64,000 nucleotides of DNA from Lentibacillus persicus. Lineage in GTDB: Bacteria; Bacillota; Bacilli; Bacillales; Amphibacillaceae. The DNA lies in contig NZ_FOMR01000005.1 of the NCBI RefSeq assembly GCF_900112705.1, positions 1-64,000 on the forward strand, in the 5' to 3' direction. The position numbers and the translations under genes were made by a program. Of the stretch, positions 1 to 9,348 are shown piece by piece. The notes under the pieces are model-generated. The model was not told the origin of the DNA. It did no database searches and saw nothing but the letters and a program-made list of their open reading frames with translations. Positions within the stretch are counted from its first letter, which is position 1. Every line of letters starts with the position of its first letter.

Positions 1-206
1 CGGTCAAATATCACCGCTTTATTCACAGTACGAATTCCTTGGAACGTTTGAATCAGGAAGTGAGACGAAGAGAAAGAGTCATACGTATTTTTCCAAATAC
101 CCAATCCGCCTTTCGATTGATTGGCGCCGTCTTAATGGATGAGGCTGAAAAACAGAAGCAAAAGAAAAATATTATCGGAGTTCCCAACCATACCAAGAAA
201 AAATGA
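1..206 (+). pseudogene. IS256-family (mutator-type) transposase, C-terminal fragment cut by the window edge
   Basis: Reading from base 3, the frame gives about 67 residues ending at TGA 204-206. It contains the motif HSTNSLERLNQEVRRRERV followed by IRIFPN and AFRLIGAVLMD, the conserved C-terminal end of IS256/mutator DDE transposases (established family knowledge). The 5' part lies outside the window, so I cannot tell whether the element is intact. Bases 284-316, downstream of the stop, resemble an IS256-type terminus (TTTACACA... then GGACTTGAC), so the right end of the element is probably near 316-320. The gene immediately after it has lost its 5' end, as expected of an insertion. Confidence 0.85.
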
Positions 207-207
207 C

Positions 208-249
208 GATTTGGCAGGGTATGGGGCCGGCCCCATACCCTGCCAAATC
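208..249. repeat. 42-bp perfect palindrome after the transposase stop
   Basis: Bases 208-228 (GATTTGGCAGGGTATGGGGCC read in two parts, GATTTGGCAGG and GTATGGGGCC) are the exact reverse complement of 229-249, with no loop. It begins one base after the transposase stop codon. It may be a terminator/insulator hairpin of the insertion sequence or two head-to-head end sequences. No T-run follows, so a simple intrinsic terminator is unlikely. Confidence 0.85.
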
Positions 250-316
250 AATATTCACATAAGAGCACTAAAGGTTGAAAGCTTGTAACCCAATTTACAC
301 ATAACTATGGACTTGA

Positions 317-1051
317 CTATTCGTTGGCAGCACCGAGGGAAGTCATGGAAACGAGCAGTATAGCGACGCGGCCCAATTCAATGCGTGGGATACGCCGATC
401 ATCCAATGGGACAAGCAGCACACAGCGAATTATCCATTTGCGCTTGAAACAAACGCGCCAATTTTTACATTTGCATTCAATAATGGAAAAAGTCCGGGCA
501 AGATGAGGGGCCCCGGCAACAATCCGTGGAATGGGGATCACCCGAGAGATGGGAATGACTGCCCCGGTCCGAATCCCGGGAACGGAAATAAGGATGATAA
601 CCCGGGCAACGGCAACAATGGGCACCACCCAGGAAATGGAAATGCAACCCACCCCGGTAAAGGTCACGGTGGCGACCATCCCGGCAAGGGCCACAGTGGC
701 GACCATCCCGGCAAGGGCCATAACGGCGACCACCCGGGTAAAGGCTGCTCGGATGACAATCCCGGCAGAGGGGATGGCGGCAGTGGTGACGACGGTGATG
801 ATGGGCCGGTAACCCTCACCCCGGAAGAATTCAACAACACGACCCACTCCACTTCAGTAACAGTCGACATTACGGGTGCAACGACATTGGAAAATGCAAC
901 CGTTGAAGGCGACCTGACACTCGTCGGTTCAGCTTCTGACGATATGACTTTTTCAACTATTACGGTTGAAGGGGATTTGGATCTCACAGAACTCGAAGGT
1001 AACGTCTTCATGTTAAACGGCATAACGGTGCTGGGTGACACAGAGATTTGA
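317..1051 (+). pseudogene. 5'-truncated secreted surface protein (Gly/Asn/His/Asp-rich repeat region)
   Basis: The open frame runs from the putative IS end at 317 (the preceding in-frame codon is TGA) through an internal ATG at 503 to TGA. Residues before ATG 503 (GNEQYSDAAQFNAWDTP and following) look like normal protein in the same frame, so 503 is not the real start and the gene has lost its 5' end. The middle holds imperfect repeats of the type GDHPGKGH (about 600-760). The last ~80 residues (LTPEEFNN ... EGDLTLVGS ... VEGDLDL) are beta-rich and resemble a segment of the next protein around its residue 1180 (LKDFTTNDL ... GDLTLTGD). No start codon, signal peptide or RBS is visible. The original function is unknown; a cell-surface or secreted protein is the most that can be said. 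Confidence 0.6.
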
Positions 1052-1100
1052 ACCGACTCGGGAGACGGCACATAACGCGATTTGAATGGGGGAGGAAATC

Positions 1101-4100
1101 ATGAAGCTGAAAAAGTATCAACGAAGCTCAAGTATCTTTTTGACCATCATTATGGTAGTGAGTCTATTGACACCGGCTTCCGGCGGCATTGCCAAGGCGG
1201 CGGACGGCACAATATCGGTCGCTGATGCGATTGAAAATAACAGCGGAGAAGCGAGTGTTGAAGGCTACATTGTCGGCACGTTCCAGAACGGCCCCAAGGT
1301 CGTAACAGACCCGGCGGCGTACAGCGGCACCAACTTGGCTTTGGCGGATGACCCGAACGAAACCGATCCGGCCAATGTTCTCCCGGTGCAATTACCGTCC
1401 GGCGATGTGCGGGATAACTTAAATTTAGCCGAGCACCCTGAATTGGCTGGTGAAAAAGTTATTCTGACAGGGAATCTTGACGCGTACTTCGGCCAGCCAG
1501 GGCTTAAAGACACATTCGACTATCAAATGGCAGCTGAAGCACCGGCAGCTGAGAGCTTGATCATGTCAGAATACGTTGAAGGCAGCGGCTATAATAAAGC
1601 GCTCGAGTTTTACAATGGCACAGGTGAGGCGATCGATCTTACTGAATATTCCGTTGAACTTTACAGTAACGGCAATAGTGAAGCGAACGCGACACTTGAT
1701 CTTTCCGGCACGCTGGAAGAGGGACAGGCCTATGTAGTCTATAACGGGCAGGCGGCTGATGCTTTAATTGAAAAAGGCGACCTGGAAAACAACAGTGTCA
1801 CAAATTTTAACGGCGATGACGCGATCGTTCTCAAGGAATCCGACACCGTTATCGATTCGTTCGGTCAGGTCGGTGTGCAGGATGCGTGGGGTGAAAATGT
1901 CACGCTCATCCGCAAGCCATCTGTGACGTCAGGTGACACCACCACAGACGATGCATTTGATCCCGCAGACGAATGGACCGACCACCCGCAGAATACATTT
2001 GAAAATTTAGGCGCGCATGACCTCGGGGACAGTCCCCCGCCGGAAGATGAGCCTGACGTGCTCACAATCGCAGAAGCCCGCGCGCAAGGCACGGGGGATG
2101 TGACGGTTGAAGGAACGGTGACAGCCGAGTTGAACAATACCATCCACATCCAGGATGACACGGCCGCGCTGGCTATTTATCCAAAATCGGCCCTCGACGT
2201 GCAACGAGGTGACCGCATCACTGTCAGCGGATCACTCAGCGAATATAACGGCCTGCTGCAGCTGCAGAACCCGACACTTACCGAAGCCCCGGTACAGGGA
2301 GAGGGGACTGACCCCATCGAACTCACGGGGGCGGAACTGAATGAAGAAAATGAGTCGAAGCTGGCGCGCGTCGATAACGTGACGCTCGAGACCGCGAACG
2401 ATGGCGGCAATTGGATTAACTACACCGCAACCGATGGCACGGCGGAATTTCTCGTGCGTGATGAAAATGCAGCACTCGGGCTGACTGAAGGTGCGACTTA
2501 CGATTCAATCACAGGCATCGTGCAGGAATTTAACGGCGATTATCAAATTTTGCCGCGCGACACCGCTGACATTGTGGCGGATGATTCGGTCGTTCAGCCT
2601 GTGACCGCAACGCCTGAAGCTGGCACGATCCCTTCAGGCACGGCTGTCGAACTCTCAACGACAACCGAGGGTGCAGCTATTTACTGTACAACGAATGGCG
2701 ATGATCCGCTCGAAAATGGCACGCTTTATCAGGAGCCGATTACGGTCAATGACGATGTGACCATCCGGGCTGCGGCAACCCACGATGATCGCGACCCGAG
2801 TCCGGTCCAAACATTTGACTACTCGGTCTATGACGCGGAAGAAGGCGTGCAAATTCACGATATTCAAGGTGACGGGCACGCGTCGCCAATGGTCGGGCAG
2901 CACGTCGAAAATGTGGAAGGCATTGTCACCTACATTTATGACTTAAATGGCGGCAACTACCTGCACATTCAGACGCCCGACGATCAAACAGACGACAACC
3001 CCGCGACATCAGAAGGGCTTGTCGTGTACACAGGAAACGAGAAAGCTGACGTCTCGATCGGCGATTTGGTGAGCGTGAACGGAACCGCTGATGAATACCA
3101 TATCGACGGTTATTCCGATGCGTCCGAAACCGACTTGCCGGTCACCCAGATTAATGCACGCGGTGATCAGGGCGGTGCGGTTGATGTGCTGGAAAAAGAC
3201 GCCGGCCTGCCTGAACCGGTTGAGATCACCCAGGAAAATTTGCCCGATGAAATTGCGAGCGACGAAGGGTTTGATGAATTTGACCGGGAGCAATACGCGA
3301 TTGACTTTTGGGAAAGCCTTGAAGGCATGCGTGTGCAAACGGGTGATTTGAAAGCTGTTGCCCCGCAAGAGCACGGTGACTTGATCACAACGCTCGATGA
3401 AATGTCGACCGATACGATCAACGGCGGCCTGCTGCACACGGAAGACGATAAAAACCCTGGGCGCATCCAGTTCAAATTGCATGACAATTACGAGGCGCGT
3501 GATTTTAAAGTTGCAACCGGCGACACATTTGACGGCCCGATGACAGGTGTTGTCAATTACGGCTATCAAAACTATAAAATTTACGCGGATTTAGCCGATA
3601 TGGAAAATGCTCATTCGGCCGGACCCGCGGAACCGGAAACGACAACGATTAAAAAGCGCGACGATGAATTAACCGTTGCTTCGTATAATCTGGAAAACTT
3701 TTCAAATAACGCATCAAGCGGTGAAACACCTGACGCCAAAGCCGAAAAACTGGCCCGGGCGTTTGCACACGATATGGAAAGTCCCGACATTGTCGGTGTC
3801 ACCGAAGTCCAGGACAATAACGGCCAGGACGCAGGCCCCGATGATGCCGATGCATCGGAAAGCTACGAGCGGCTGATTGATGAAATTGAAGAAGCAGGCG
3901 GTGTCAGCTACGACTATGCCAACATTAATCCGGAATACAACGAGGACGGTGGTGCACCGGATGCCAATATCCGCGTCGGTTTTCTGTATAATCCGGACCG
4001 TGTCTCACTTGCTGACGACATGCCAAAAGGTGACGCGACAACGGCGATCGGCTATGAAAACGGAAAATTGACGCACAACCCGGGACGCATCGATCCGACG

Positions 4101-5945
4101 AATGAGGCGTTTGACGACAGCCGCAAACCGCTGGCGGCACAGTTTGAATTTAACGGCGAAGAAGTTGTTGTCGTCGCCAATCACTGGAATTCCAAATCGG
4201 GCGATACGCCATTGTTCGGTTCCACACAGCCGCCTGAACTCGGCAGTGAAGACCAGCGCATGGCAATTGCCAATGTGGTGAACGGTTTTGTTGACGATAT
4301 TTTGGCTGACAATTCAGAGGCCAACGTGGTGCTGTTGGGCGACTTTAACGACTTCCAGTTTTCCAACCCAATGGAGATGTTAGAAGGCGATGTTTTGACC
4401 AACTTGATCGACGATGTGCCTGAAGCGGAGCGCTACACGTACACGTATCAAGGCAACTCACAGGTGCTCGATCACATTCTTGTGTCAAGCAATTTGGCAG
4501 ATGCTTCTGAGGTCGATGTGCTGCATATCAATGCTGATTTCACCGACATGCACGGGCGTGCAAGCGACCACGATCCGGTGCTGGCGGCGATTGATTTAGC
4601 CGCTGATGAACCCGAGCCAAACGTTCCGGAAAAATCGTTCACGCTAAAAGATTTCACGACCAATGATTTGGTTGTAACATCACCAAGCGTTGCGATCAGC
4701 TTGGCTGCGTCATCTGAAATTGCAGGCGATCTGACGCTCACCGGTGATTATGCCAAATTGACCGGTGAAGGACTCGCGGCCACAAGCATCGAAATCAATC
4801 CGGAAAATGAAGGCGCAATTGTCGACTTTGCCGGCTATGAAATTGAAGAAGTCGAAGTGAACGGCGAAAATCTCAGTGAAATACGCGGAGCGGAGGGCAT
4901 TCAGGAAATAGACTATAAAAACGGCGCTGATCCGGAGACTATCACATTTACCGATTCAAATGGCGAATCACTCGGCACACCGACTTTTCCGATCGTGAAC
5001 AGTGCACCGGTTCTTGAGCAGCCAATCGATGATGTGACGATGGCAGCGGGGAGTGAAACGGTGATTGAATTAACCGATCATTTCAGCGACCCCGATGGTG
5101 ATGCGCTCAGCTTCACGTCAACGCACGGCACAATCGATGGTTCAACGTTTACGTTCAGCCCGGATGAGGGTACACATGACGTAACGGTGACAGCTGATGA
5201 CGGCGAAGCAACCGTTTCGGCTGAATTTACCGTAACCGCTGAGGCGCAGGAAGGCGATCCGTATTATGACGATGCATACGGAAAAGAAGGCGATGCGTTA
5301 AAAGATTCATTGCATGAGATCATTTCCGATCATGACCAGCTGTCGTATGATGAGGTGTGGTCGGCTTTGAGGGAAACCGATGAAGACCCGGACAATCCGG
5401 AAAACGTACGGCTTTTCTATTCCGGCGAGTCACGCTCAAAAGATAAAAACGGCGGTATGGTCGGTGATTGGAACCGCGAGCACGTCTGGGCGAAGTCGCA
5501 CGGGGACTTCGGCACGCGCACCGGCCCCGGCACCGACATCCATCATTTGCGCCCGACCGACGTGCAGGTGAACAGCTCGCGCGGCAATCTGGATTTCGAT
5601 AACGGCGGCGAGGCAGATGTGACCAATTGCGACGAATGCAAGCGCGACGGCGACTCGTGGGAACCGCCGAACGATGTGAAAGGTGACGTTGCCCGCATGC
5701 TGTTTTACATGGCGGTGCGCTATGAAGGCAACAACTATGTGGATCTCGAATTGAACGAGCAAACCGGAAACGGCAGCGCACCGTACCACGGCAAACTTTC
5801 CGTCCTGCTCGACTGGCACGAGCAGGACCCAGTCGACACCTACGAAATGAACCGCAACGATGCCATACATGACGAACAAGGCAACCGCAACCCATTCATC
5901 GACCACCCACAATGGGCAGAAGCGATCTGGGACAGGGGGACGTGA
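1101..5945 (+). CDS. Giant secreted double nuclease (YhcR/ExeM-type EEP nuclease fused to endonuclease I)
   Basis: The protein has 1614 residues with a signal peptide (MKLKKYQ... ending near AKAADG). ATG 1101 is preferred over the in-frame ATG 1086 because GGGGGAGG lies between them. Domains in order: an OB-like domain (~35-150); a lamin-tail domain (MSEYVEGSGYNKALEFYN, ~155-275); a second OB domain (~320-495); a chitobiase-like C-terminal fold (~505-585); an ExeM/NucH-type module (~590-850); an endonuclease/exonuclease/phosphatase domain (~855-1165, with ASYNLENF, ANHWNSKSGD, LLGDFNDF, SDHDPV); a cadherin-like domain (~1300-1385); and endonuclease I (~1390-1614, with NREHVWAKSHG, GTDIHHLRP and SSRGNLDFDNGG). 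It probably degrades extracellular DNA/RNA for nutrient scavenging. The last residues DRGT and the TGA stop lie inside a GGGAC repeat. No SLH or sortase signal is seen, so it is probably released. Confidence 0.9.
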   Translation: MKLKKYQRSSSIFLTIIMVVSLLTPASGGIAKAADGTISVADAIENNSGEASVEGYIVGTFQNGPKVVTDPAAYSGTNLALADDPNETDPANVLPVQLPSGDVRDNLNLAEHPELAGEKVILTGNLDAYFGQPGLKDTFDYQMAAEAPAAESLIMSEYVEGSGYNKALEFYNGTGEAIDLTEYSVELYSNGNSEANATLDLSGTLEEGQAYVVYNGQAADALIEKGDLENNSVTNFNGDDAIVLKESDTVIDSFGQVGVQDAWGENVTLIRKPSVTSGDTTTDDAFDPADEWTDHPQNTFENLGAHDLGDSPPPEDEPDVLTIAEARAQGTGDVTVEGTVTAELNNTIHIQDDTAALAIYPKSALDVQRGDRITVSGSLSEYNGLLQLQNPTLTEAPVQGEGTDPIELTGAELNEENESKLARVDNVTLETANDGGNWINYTATDGTAEFLVRDENAALGLTEGATYDSITGIVQEFNGDYQILPRDTADIVADDSVVQPVTATPEAGTIPSGTAVELSTTTEGAAIYCTTNGDDPLENGTLYQEPITVNDDVTIRAAATHDDRDPSPVQTFDYSVYDAEEGVQIHDIQGDGHASPMVGQHVENVEGIVTYIYDLNGGNYLHIQTPDDQTDDNPATSEGLVVYTGNEKADVSIGDLVSVNGTADEYHIDGYSDASETDLPVTQINARGDQGGAVDVLEKDAGLPEPVEITQENLPDEIASDEGFDEFDREQYAIDFWESLEGMRVQTGDLKAVAPQEHGDLITTLDEMSTDTINGGLLHTEDDKNPGRIQFKLHDNYEARDFKVATGDTFDGPMTGVVNYGYQNYKIYADLADMENAHSAGPAEPETTTIKKRDDELTVASYNLENFSNNASSGETPDAKAEKLARAFAHDMESPDIVGVTEVQDNNGQDAGPDDADASESYERLIDEIEEAGGVSYDYANINPEYNEDGGAPDANIRVGFLYNPDRVSLADDMPKGDATTAIGYENGKLTHNPGRIDPTNEAFDDSRKPLAAQFEFNGEEVVVVANHWNSKSGDTPLFGSTQPPELGSEDQRMAIANVVNGFVDDILADNSEANVVLLGDFNDFQFSNPMEMLEGDVLTNLIDDVPEAERYTYTYQGNSQVLDHILVSSNLADASEVDVLHINADFTDMHGRASDHDPVLAAIDLAADEPEPNVPEKSFTLKDFTTNDLVVTSPSVAISLAASSEIAGDLTLTGDYAKLTGEGLAATSIEINPENEGAIVDFAGYEIEEVEVNGENLSEIRGAEGIQEIDYKNGADPETITFTDSNGESLGTPTFPIVNSAPVLEQPIDDVTMAAGSETVIELTDHFSDPDGDALSFTSTHGTIDGSTFTFSPDEGTHDVTVTADDGEATVSAEFTVTAEAQEGDPYYDDAYGKEGDALKDSLHEIISDHDQLSYDEVWSALRETDEDPDNPENVRLFYSGESRSKDKNGGMVGDWNREHVWAKSHGDFGTRTGPGTDIHHLRPTDVQVNSSRGNLDFDNGGEADVTNCDECKRDGDSWEPPNDVKGDVARMLFYMAVRYEGNNYVDLELNEQTGNGSAPYHGKLSVLLDWHEQDPVDTYEMNRNDAIHDEQGNRNPFIDHPQWAEAIWDRGT

Positions 5946-6028
5946 TCACTGTCCCCATCTCCCCCGACGAGCATTGAATGAGAATGGGACAGGGGGACAG
6001 AGGGACGCCGTTCACGTCCCCTTGTCCC
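5929..6028. repeat. GGGAC/GATC palindromic repeats (2 copies)
   Basis: Copy 1 (5929-5956, plus orientation) overlaps the last codons and stop of the nuclease gene. Copy 2 (5986-6028) is a longer, fully two-sided palindrome starting GGGACAGGGGGAC and ending GTCCCCTTGTCCC, with GTTC instead of GATC at the centre. The arrangement, including the spacer GAGCATTGAAT, recurs at 7113-7204. Confidence 0.9.
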
Positions 6029-6067
6029 ACCTTGTCCCCCCATAGAATGTTTAGGAGGTTTGGTATT

Positions 6068-7111
6068 TTGACAACACGATGGATGAAGATGTTATCAACG
6101 GGATTTCTTGCATTTTTGCTCGTGCTGACAATGCAGGGTGCCGTTTCAGCGGCAAACATCAATTTCAATGATGTTGACGAAGGTGATGCGCACCACGAGG
6201 GCATTATGCAACTGGCACAAGAAGGAATAATAAACGGGTACGAAGATGGGTCGTTTGGAACGTTTGATAATGTAACACGGCAGCAAGTTGCTGTGATGCT
6301 TTCATTGGCAATGAATTTGGAGGCGCCGTCCAATATTGATCAAACGTTAGAGATTTACAATGATGTTAATCAAAACAGTCTGTATGCCGAAGAGATAGCT
6401 GCTGTAACACAAGCCGGCATTTTTAAAGGAAGCAATGGTAAATTTAAACCGACTAATGAAATAACCCGGCAACAGATGGCTACCGTTCTAGTACTTGGAC
6501 TGAATCTCAAAGACTATGAAACCAATCGTGATGTTGATATATATTTGGAAAATGTCGATCCATCACATGCTGAAAGAGTGCAAACATTGGCAAACCTTGG
6601 TATCACAACACAACTTAATGATTTTCGGCCGGCTGAAATGCTTGTCAGAGGCCAGTTTGCCACCTTCTTATATGAATCAATGAAGATTACAGGTATGCTG
6701 ACTGACGAAAATATAAGCACTTCCACATCTGAGGAGGAAGTTGTGGAACTTGTTAATGAAGAGCGTGTTAAGAGGGACCTGGAACCGCTGGAAATGCACA
6801 GTCGATTGAGTGACCTTGCGCGCAGGAAATCACGTGACATGGCACTCAATAATTACTTCAGCCACACATCACCGACATACGGATCGCCTTTTGATATGAT
6901 GCGACAGTTTGATTTCAGTTTCCGTACTGCCGGGGAAAATATTGCGGCAGGTCAGCGAAGTCCTGAACAAGTAGTGGAAAGCTGGATGAACAGTGAGGGG
7001 CATCGTGAAAATATATTGAATGAAGGATTTACTCACATAGGCGTCGGTTACGTGGAAGATACTGAGAGCCCTTACCGCACCTACTGGACACAACTGTTCA
7101 TGACACCATAG
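6068..7111 (+). CDS. SLH-anchored CAP/SCP-domain protein
   Basis: This 347-aa exported protein is predicted to start at TTG 6068, because AGGAGG lies 9 nt upstream; further upstream the frame runs through repeat DNA. A signal peptide (to ~residue 28, ending VSAA) is followed by three SLH domains (~29-205; EGIINGYEDGSF, ITRQQMATVL and a third, weaker unit), which by family knowledge bind pyruvylated secondary wall polymer. A C-terminal CAP domain (~225-345) shows VVELVNEERVKRDLEPL, FSHTSPTYGSPFDM, GENIAAGQ and WMNSEGHRENIL. CAP proteins of this YkwD type are secreted and of uncertain biochemical role. The first ~200 residues, leader and TTG start closely match the next gene, so the two arose by tandem duplication with exchange of the C-terminal domain. 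Confidence 0.9.
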   Translation: MTTRWMKMLSTGFLAFLLVLTMQGAVSAANINFNDVDEGDAHHEGIMQLAQEGIINGYEDGSFGTFDNVTRQQVAVMLSLAMNLEAPSNIDQTLEIYNDVNQNSLYAEEIAAVTQAGIFKGSNGKFKPTNEITRQQMATVLVLGLNLKDYETNRDVDIYLENVDPSHAERVQTLANLGITTQLNDFRPAEMLVRGQFATFLYESMKITGMLTDENISTSTSEEEVVELVNEERVKRDLEPLEMHSRLSDLARRKSRDMALNNYFSHTSPTYGSPFDMMRQFDFSFRTAGENIAAGQRSPEQVVESWMNSEGHRENILNEGFTHIGVGYVEDTESPYRTYWTQLFMTP

Positions 7112-7112
7112 C

Positions 7113-7204
7113 GGGACGAGGGGACGGGATCACTGTCCCCCAAAAGAGCATTGAATAAAGGGACAAGGGGACAGAGGGACGGCGTTCGCGTCCCCCTGTC
7201 CCCC
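7113..7204. repeat. GGGAC/GATC palindromic repeats (2 copies)
   Basis: Copy 1 (7113-7140, plus orientation) begins 1 nt after the preceding stop. Copy 2 (7160-7204) is the extended two-sided form with a GTTC centre. The layout matches 5929-6028. Confidence 0.9.
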
Positions 7205-7285
7205 TAAATTTAGTTATATCTGCTCTTTAATTTGATAGAGTTTTAGATTATTATGGATAATAGAATGTTTAGGAGGTGCGATATT

Positions 7286-8959
7286 TTGACAACACGATTT
7301 ATGAAGACGCTATCAGCAGGTTTTCTTGCTGGTGTGCTCGTATTGACGATGCCAGGGGCTGTGTTTGCTGAAGATCCGTCTTTTAGTGACATAGAAAAAG
7401 GCGATTCTCACTACGAGGGCGTTATGTCACTGGCAAAGGAAGGCATCATAAATGGTTATGAAGATGGATCATTTGGGACGTTCGACAATGTCACAAGGCA
7501 GCAAGTTGCTGTTATGTTAACACTGGCACTGGAGTTGGATATCCCATCTGATATTGAACAAACACTGGGAATCTACGATGATGTAAACCGTGACAGCTTG
7601 TATGCTGAACAGATCGCTGCTGTAACAAAGGCTGGCGTTTTCAAAGGAAGTAATGGTCAGTTTAATCCGGCTGCTGAGATAACACGGGAGCAGATGGCGA
7701 CAGTACTTGTACTGGGGCTTGAACTTACAGAACTTGAAAGTGAAGAGGACGTGGAAGTCAATCTCGATAATGTAAGCGAATCTCACGTTGACCGGGTACA
7801 AACATTTGCAAACCTTGGTATTACCAACCAACTGGAAGACTTTCGTCCGGCCGAGTCGCTTGCAAGAGGCCAATTTGCCACATTTTTATATAAATCTATG
7901 AAAGTAACGGGTGAGTTGAGTCATGAGTACATAGAAACGCAGTTTGATATAGATTTTTCTGATGCCGTAAATGATCAAACAAGTGCAAAGGTGGATGGCG
8001 CCGGTGACTTTAAAGCAACTAAAGAACTCGTAGCGCATTATGCCAATCCGAGCAATTTTAATAAAAACGATGATGAATTTTTTCAGTTCCTCAAATTATC
8101 TTATGAACCAGGGCTGGAAGCTGATGAATTGAATCGCGATGTTCTGAGGGGTAAAGGCACGCTTGAAGGACAGGGAGACGCATTTATCGATGCCGGCCAG
8201 GAGCTCGGTGCGAATGTTCTTTATCTCATTGCCCATGCTTTGCATGAGACGGGGAATGGAACGTCCGCGCTCTCAACTGGCATCGAGGTCGGGCTTAATG
8301 AAAAAGGCAAACCGAATTTGGTTACCGAAAAGAATGAAGATAACCTGACAGATATCAAAACAACTTATAATATGTTTGGTGTCAATGCATTCGACGATAG
8401 TGCCAATGAATCCGGGGCCAAAAAAGCTTATAACGAGGGTTGGTTCTCACCTGAAGAAGCTATCTTAGGTGGTGCTGAGTTTATTGTTGATGACTATATC
8501 AGTGAAGGCCGGGACACCCTTTATAAAATGCGGTGGAATCCGCAAAAATCATGGAAGCAATATGCCACACACGTTCAATGGGCAACAATTCAGGCCCGAA
8601 AAATAAAAGATTTATATGAAGAGACCGGGTTGCTCGATAAATATACATTTACATTCGAAGTACCGAAATATCAAAATCAGCCGGCTAATTCACCTCGACC
8701 ATACGGGGAAGATCAGTATGCGATTGACGAAACTAACGCAGGCACAATCTATGAAGTTGATACGAAAGGCGATGGCGATACGCTTAACGTACGAGAATGG
8801 CCTTGGGGAACCAAAACAGGGCAATACGAAAATGGCATAGAAGTTGAAGTCATCGGCGAAAACGGCAATTGGTATAAAGTAAAAGCTGACGGTACCACCG
8901 GCTGGGTATCCGGCGACTACCTCGTCGAACCAACAGAAGACGAACCAGAAGAAGAATAG
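7286..8959 (+). CDS. SLH-anchored N-acetylglucosaminidase with SH3b domain
   Basis: The protein has 557 residues from TTG 7286 (AGGAGG 7271-7276). A signal peptide (ending AVFA) is followed by three SLH domains (~28-205). Next comes a LytD/Auto-type glucosaminidase domain (~290-455: LGANVLYLIAHALHETGNG, with the conserved catalytic-region Glu in HETGNG, then YNMFGVNAFD and ATIQARKIKDLYEETG). The C-terminus carries a bacterial SH3 domain (~490-550: LNVREWPWGTKTG and WYKVKADGTTGWVSGDYLV). It should cleave the GlcNAc-MurNAc bond in peptidoglycan while tethered to the wall polymer. An acidic tail (EPTEDEPEEE) ends just before a GGGAC repeat. Confidence 0.9.
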   Translation: MTTRFMKTLSAGFLAGVLVLTMPGAVFAEDPSFSDIEKGDSHYEGVMSLAKEGIINGYEDGSFGTFDNVTRQQVAVMLTLALELDIPSDIEQTLGIYDDVNRDSLYAEQIAAVTKAGVFKGSNGQFNPAAEITREQMATVLVLGLELTELESEEDVEVNLDNVSESHVDRVQTFANLGITNQLEDFRPAESLARGQFATFLYKSMKVTGELSHEYIETQFDIDFSDAVNDQTSAKVDGAGDFKATKELVAHYANPSNFNKNDDEFFQFLKLSYEPGLEADELNRDVLRGKGTLEGQGDAFIDAGQELGANVLYLIAHALHETGNGTSALSTGIEVGLNEKGKPNLVTEKNEDNLTDIKTTYNMFGVNAFDDSANESGAKKAYNEGWFSPEEAILGGAEFIVDDYISEGRDTLYKMRWNPQKSWKQYATHVQWATIQARKIKDLYEETGLLDKYTFTFEVPKYQNQPANSPRPYGEDQYAIDETNAGTIYEVDTKGDGDTLNVREWPWGTKTGQYENGIEVEVIGENGNWYKVKADGTTGWVSGDYLVEPTEDEPEEE

Positions 8960-8960
8960 A

Positions 8961-9057
8961 GGGACAAGGGGACGTGATCGTTGTCCCCCGGGGTTAACAC
9001 CGGGGCAACGGGAACGTCCTCTTTTTAAGAGGGACAGGGGGACGGGATCGCTGTCCC
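8961..9057. repeat. GGGAC/GATC palindromic repeats (2 copies)
   Basis: Copies at 8961-8988 and 9031-9057, both in plus orientation, follow the stop of the glucosaminidase gene. Between 9058 and 9246 I see no gene. Confidence 0.9.
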
Positions 9058-9246
9058 GCCTTGTATGGTTATCAAGCTAAAGGAACGCTGTATCGAGCGA
9101 AGGCAATGTCAAACCGATCGGCATACCGACCGAAGCGAGCGAGAACCCCACAACGCCCAGCTCAACCCCATTTAAAACCCGTCCGCCTCCTACACCCACC
9201 AAACAAACCTGAACCTTAAGATTCCGAAACCCAACACCATTAAATA

Positions 9247-9275
9247 CAAAAAAACTTTCGGCCCAAAGCCGGAAG
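9247..9275 (-). terminator. Rho-independent terminator of the LysM endopeptidase gene
   Basis: Read on the minus strand, CTTCCGGC / GCCGAAAG (one G-U pair) forms a stem with a 5-nt loop, followed by a run of seven T. It lies about 75 nt beyond the stop of the minus-strand gene. Confidence 0.7.
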
Positions 9276-9309
9276 CTTCCCTAAACCTTATAAATTGATG
9301 GGCGGTCGG

Positions 9310-9336
9310 GGGACAGTGATCCCGTCCCTCCGTCCC
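9310..9336 (-). repeat. GGGAC/GATC palindromic repeat
   Basis: One copy in minus orientation, 12 nt beyond the stop of the minus-strand LysM gene, before its terminator. Confidence 0.9.
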
Positions 9337-9348
9337 GCTCGTCCCACT

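Noticed and set aside
503-1051. ATG 503 as the start of a complete gene
   Set aside because: Clear coding sequence continues upstream in the same frame to about 317 and no RBS precedes 503; treated as a 5'-truncated pseudogene.
5320-5895. 191-codon antisense frame rich in Arg and Cys opposite endonuclease I
   Set aside because: No RBS and atypical composition; the plus strand carries intact catalytic motifs.
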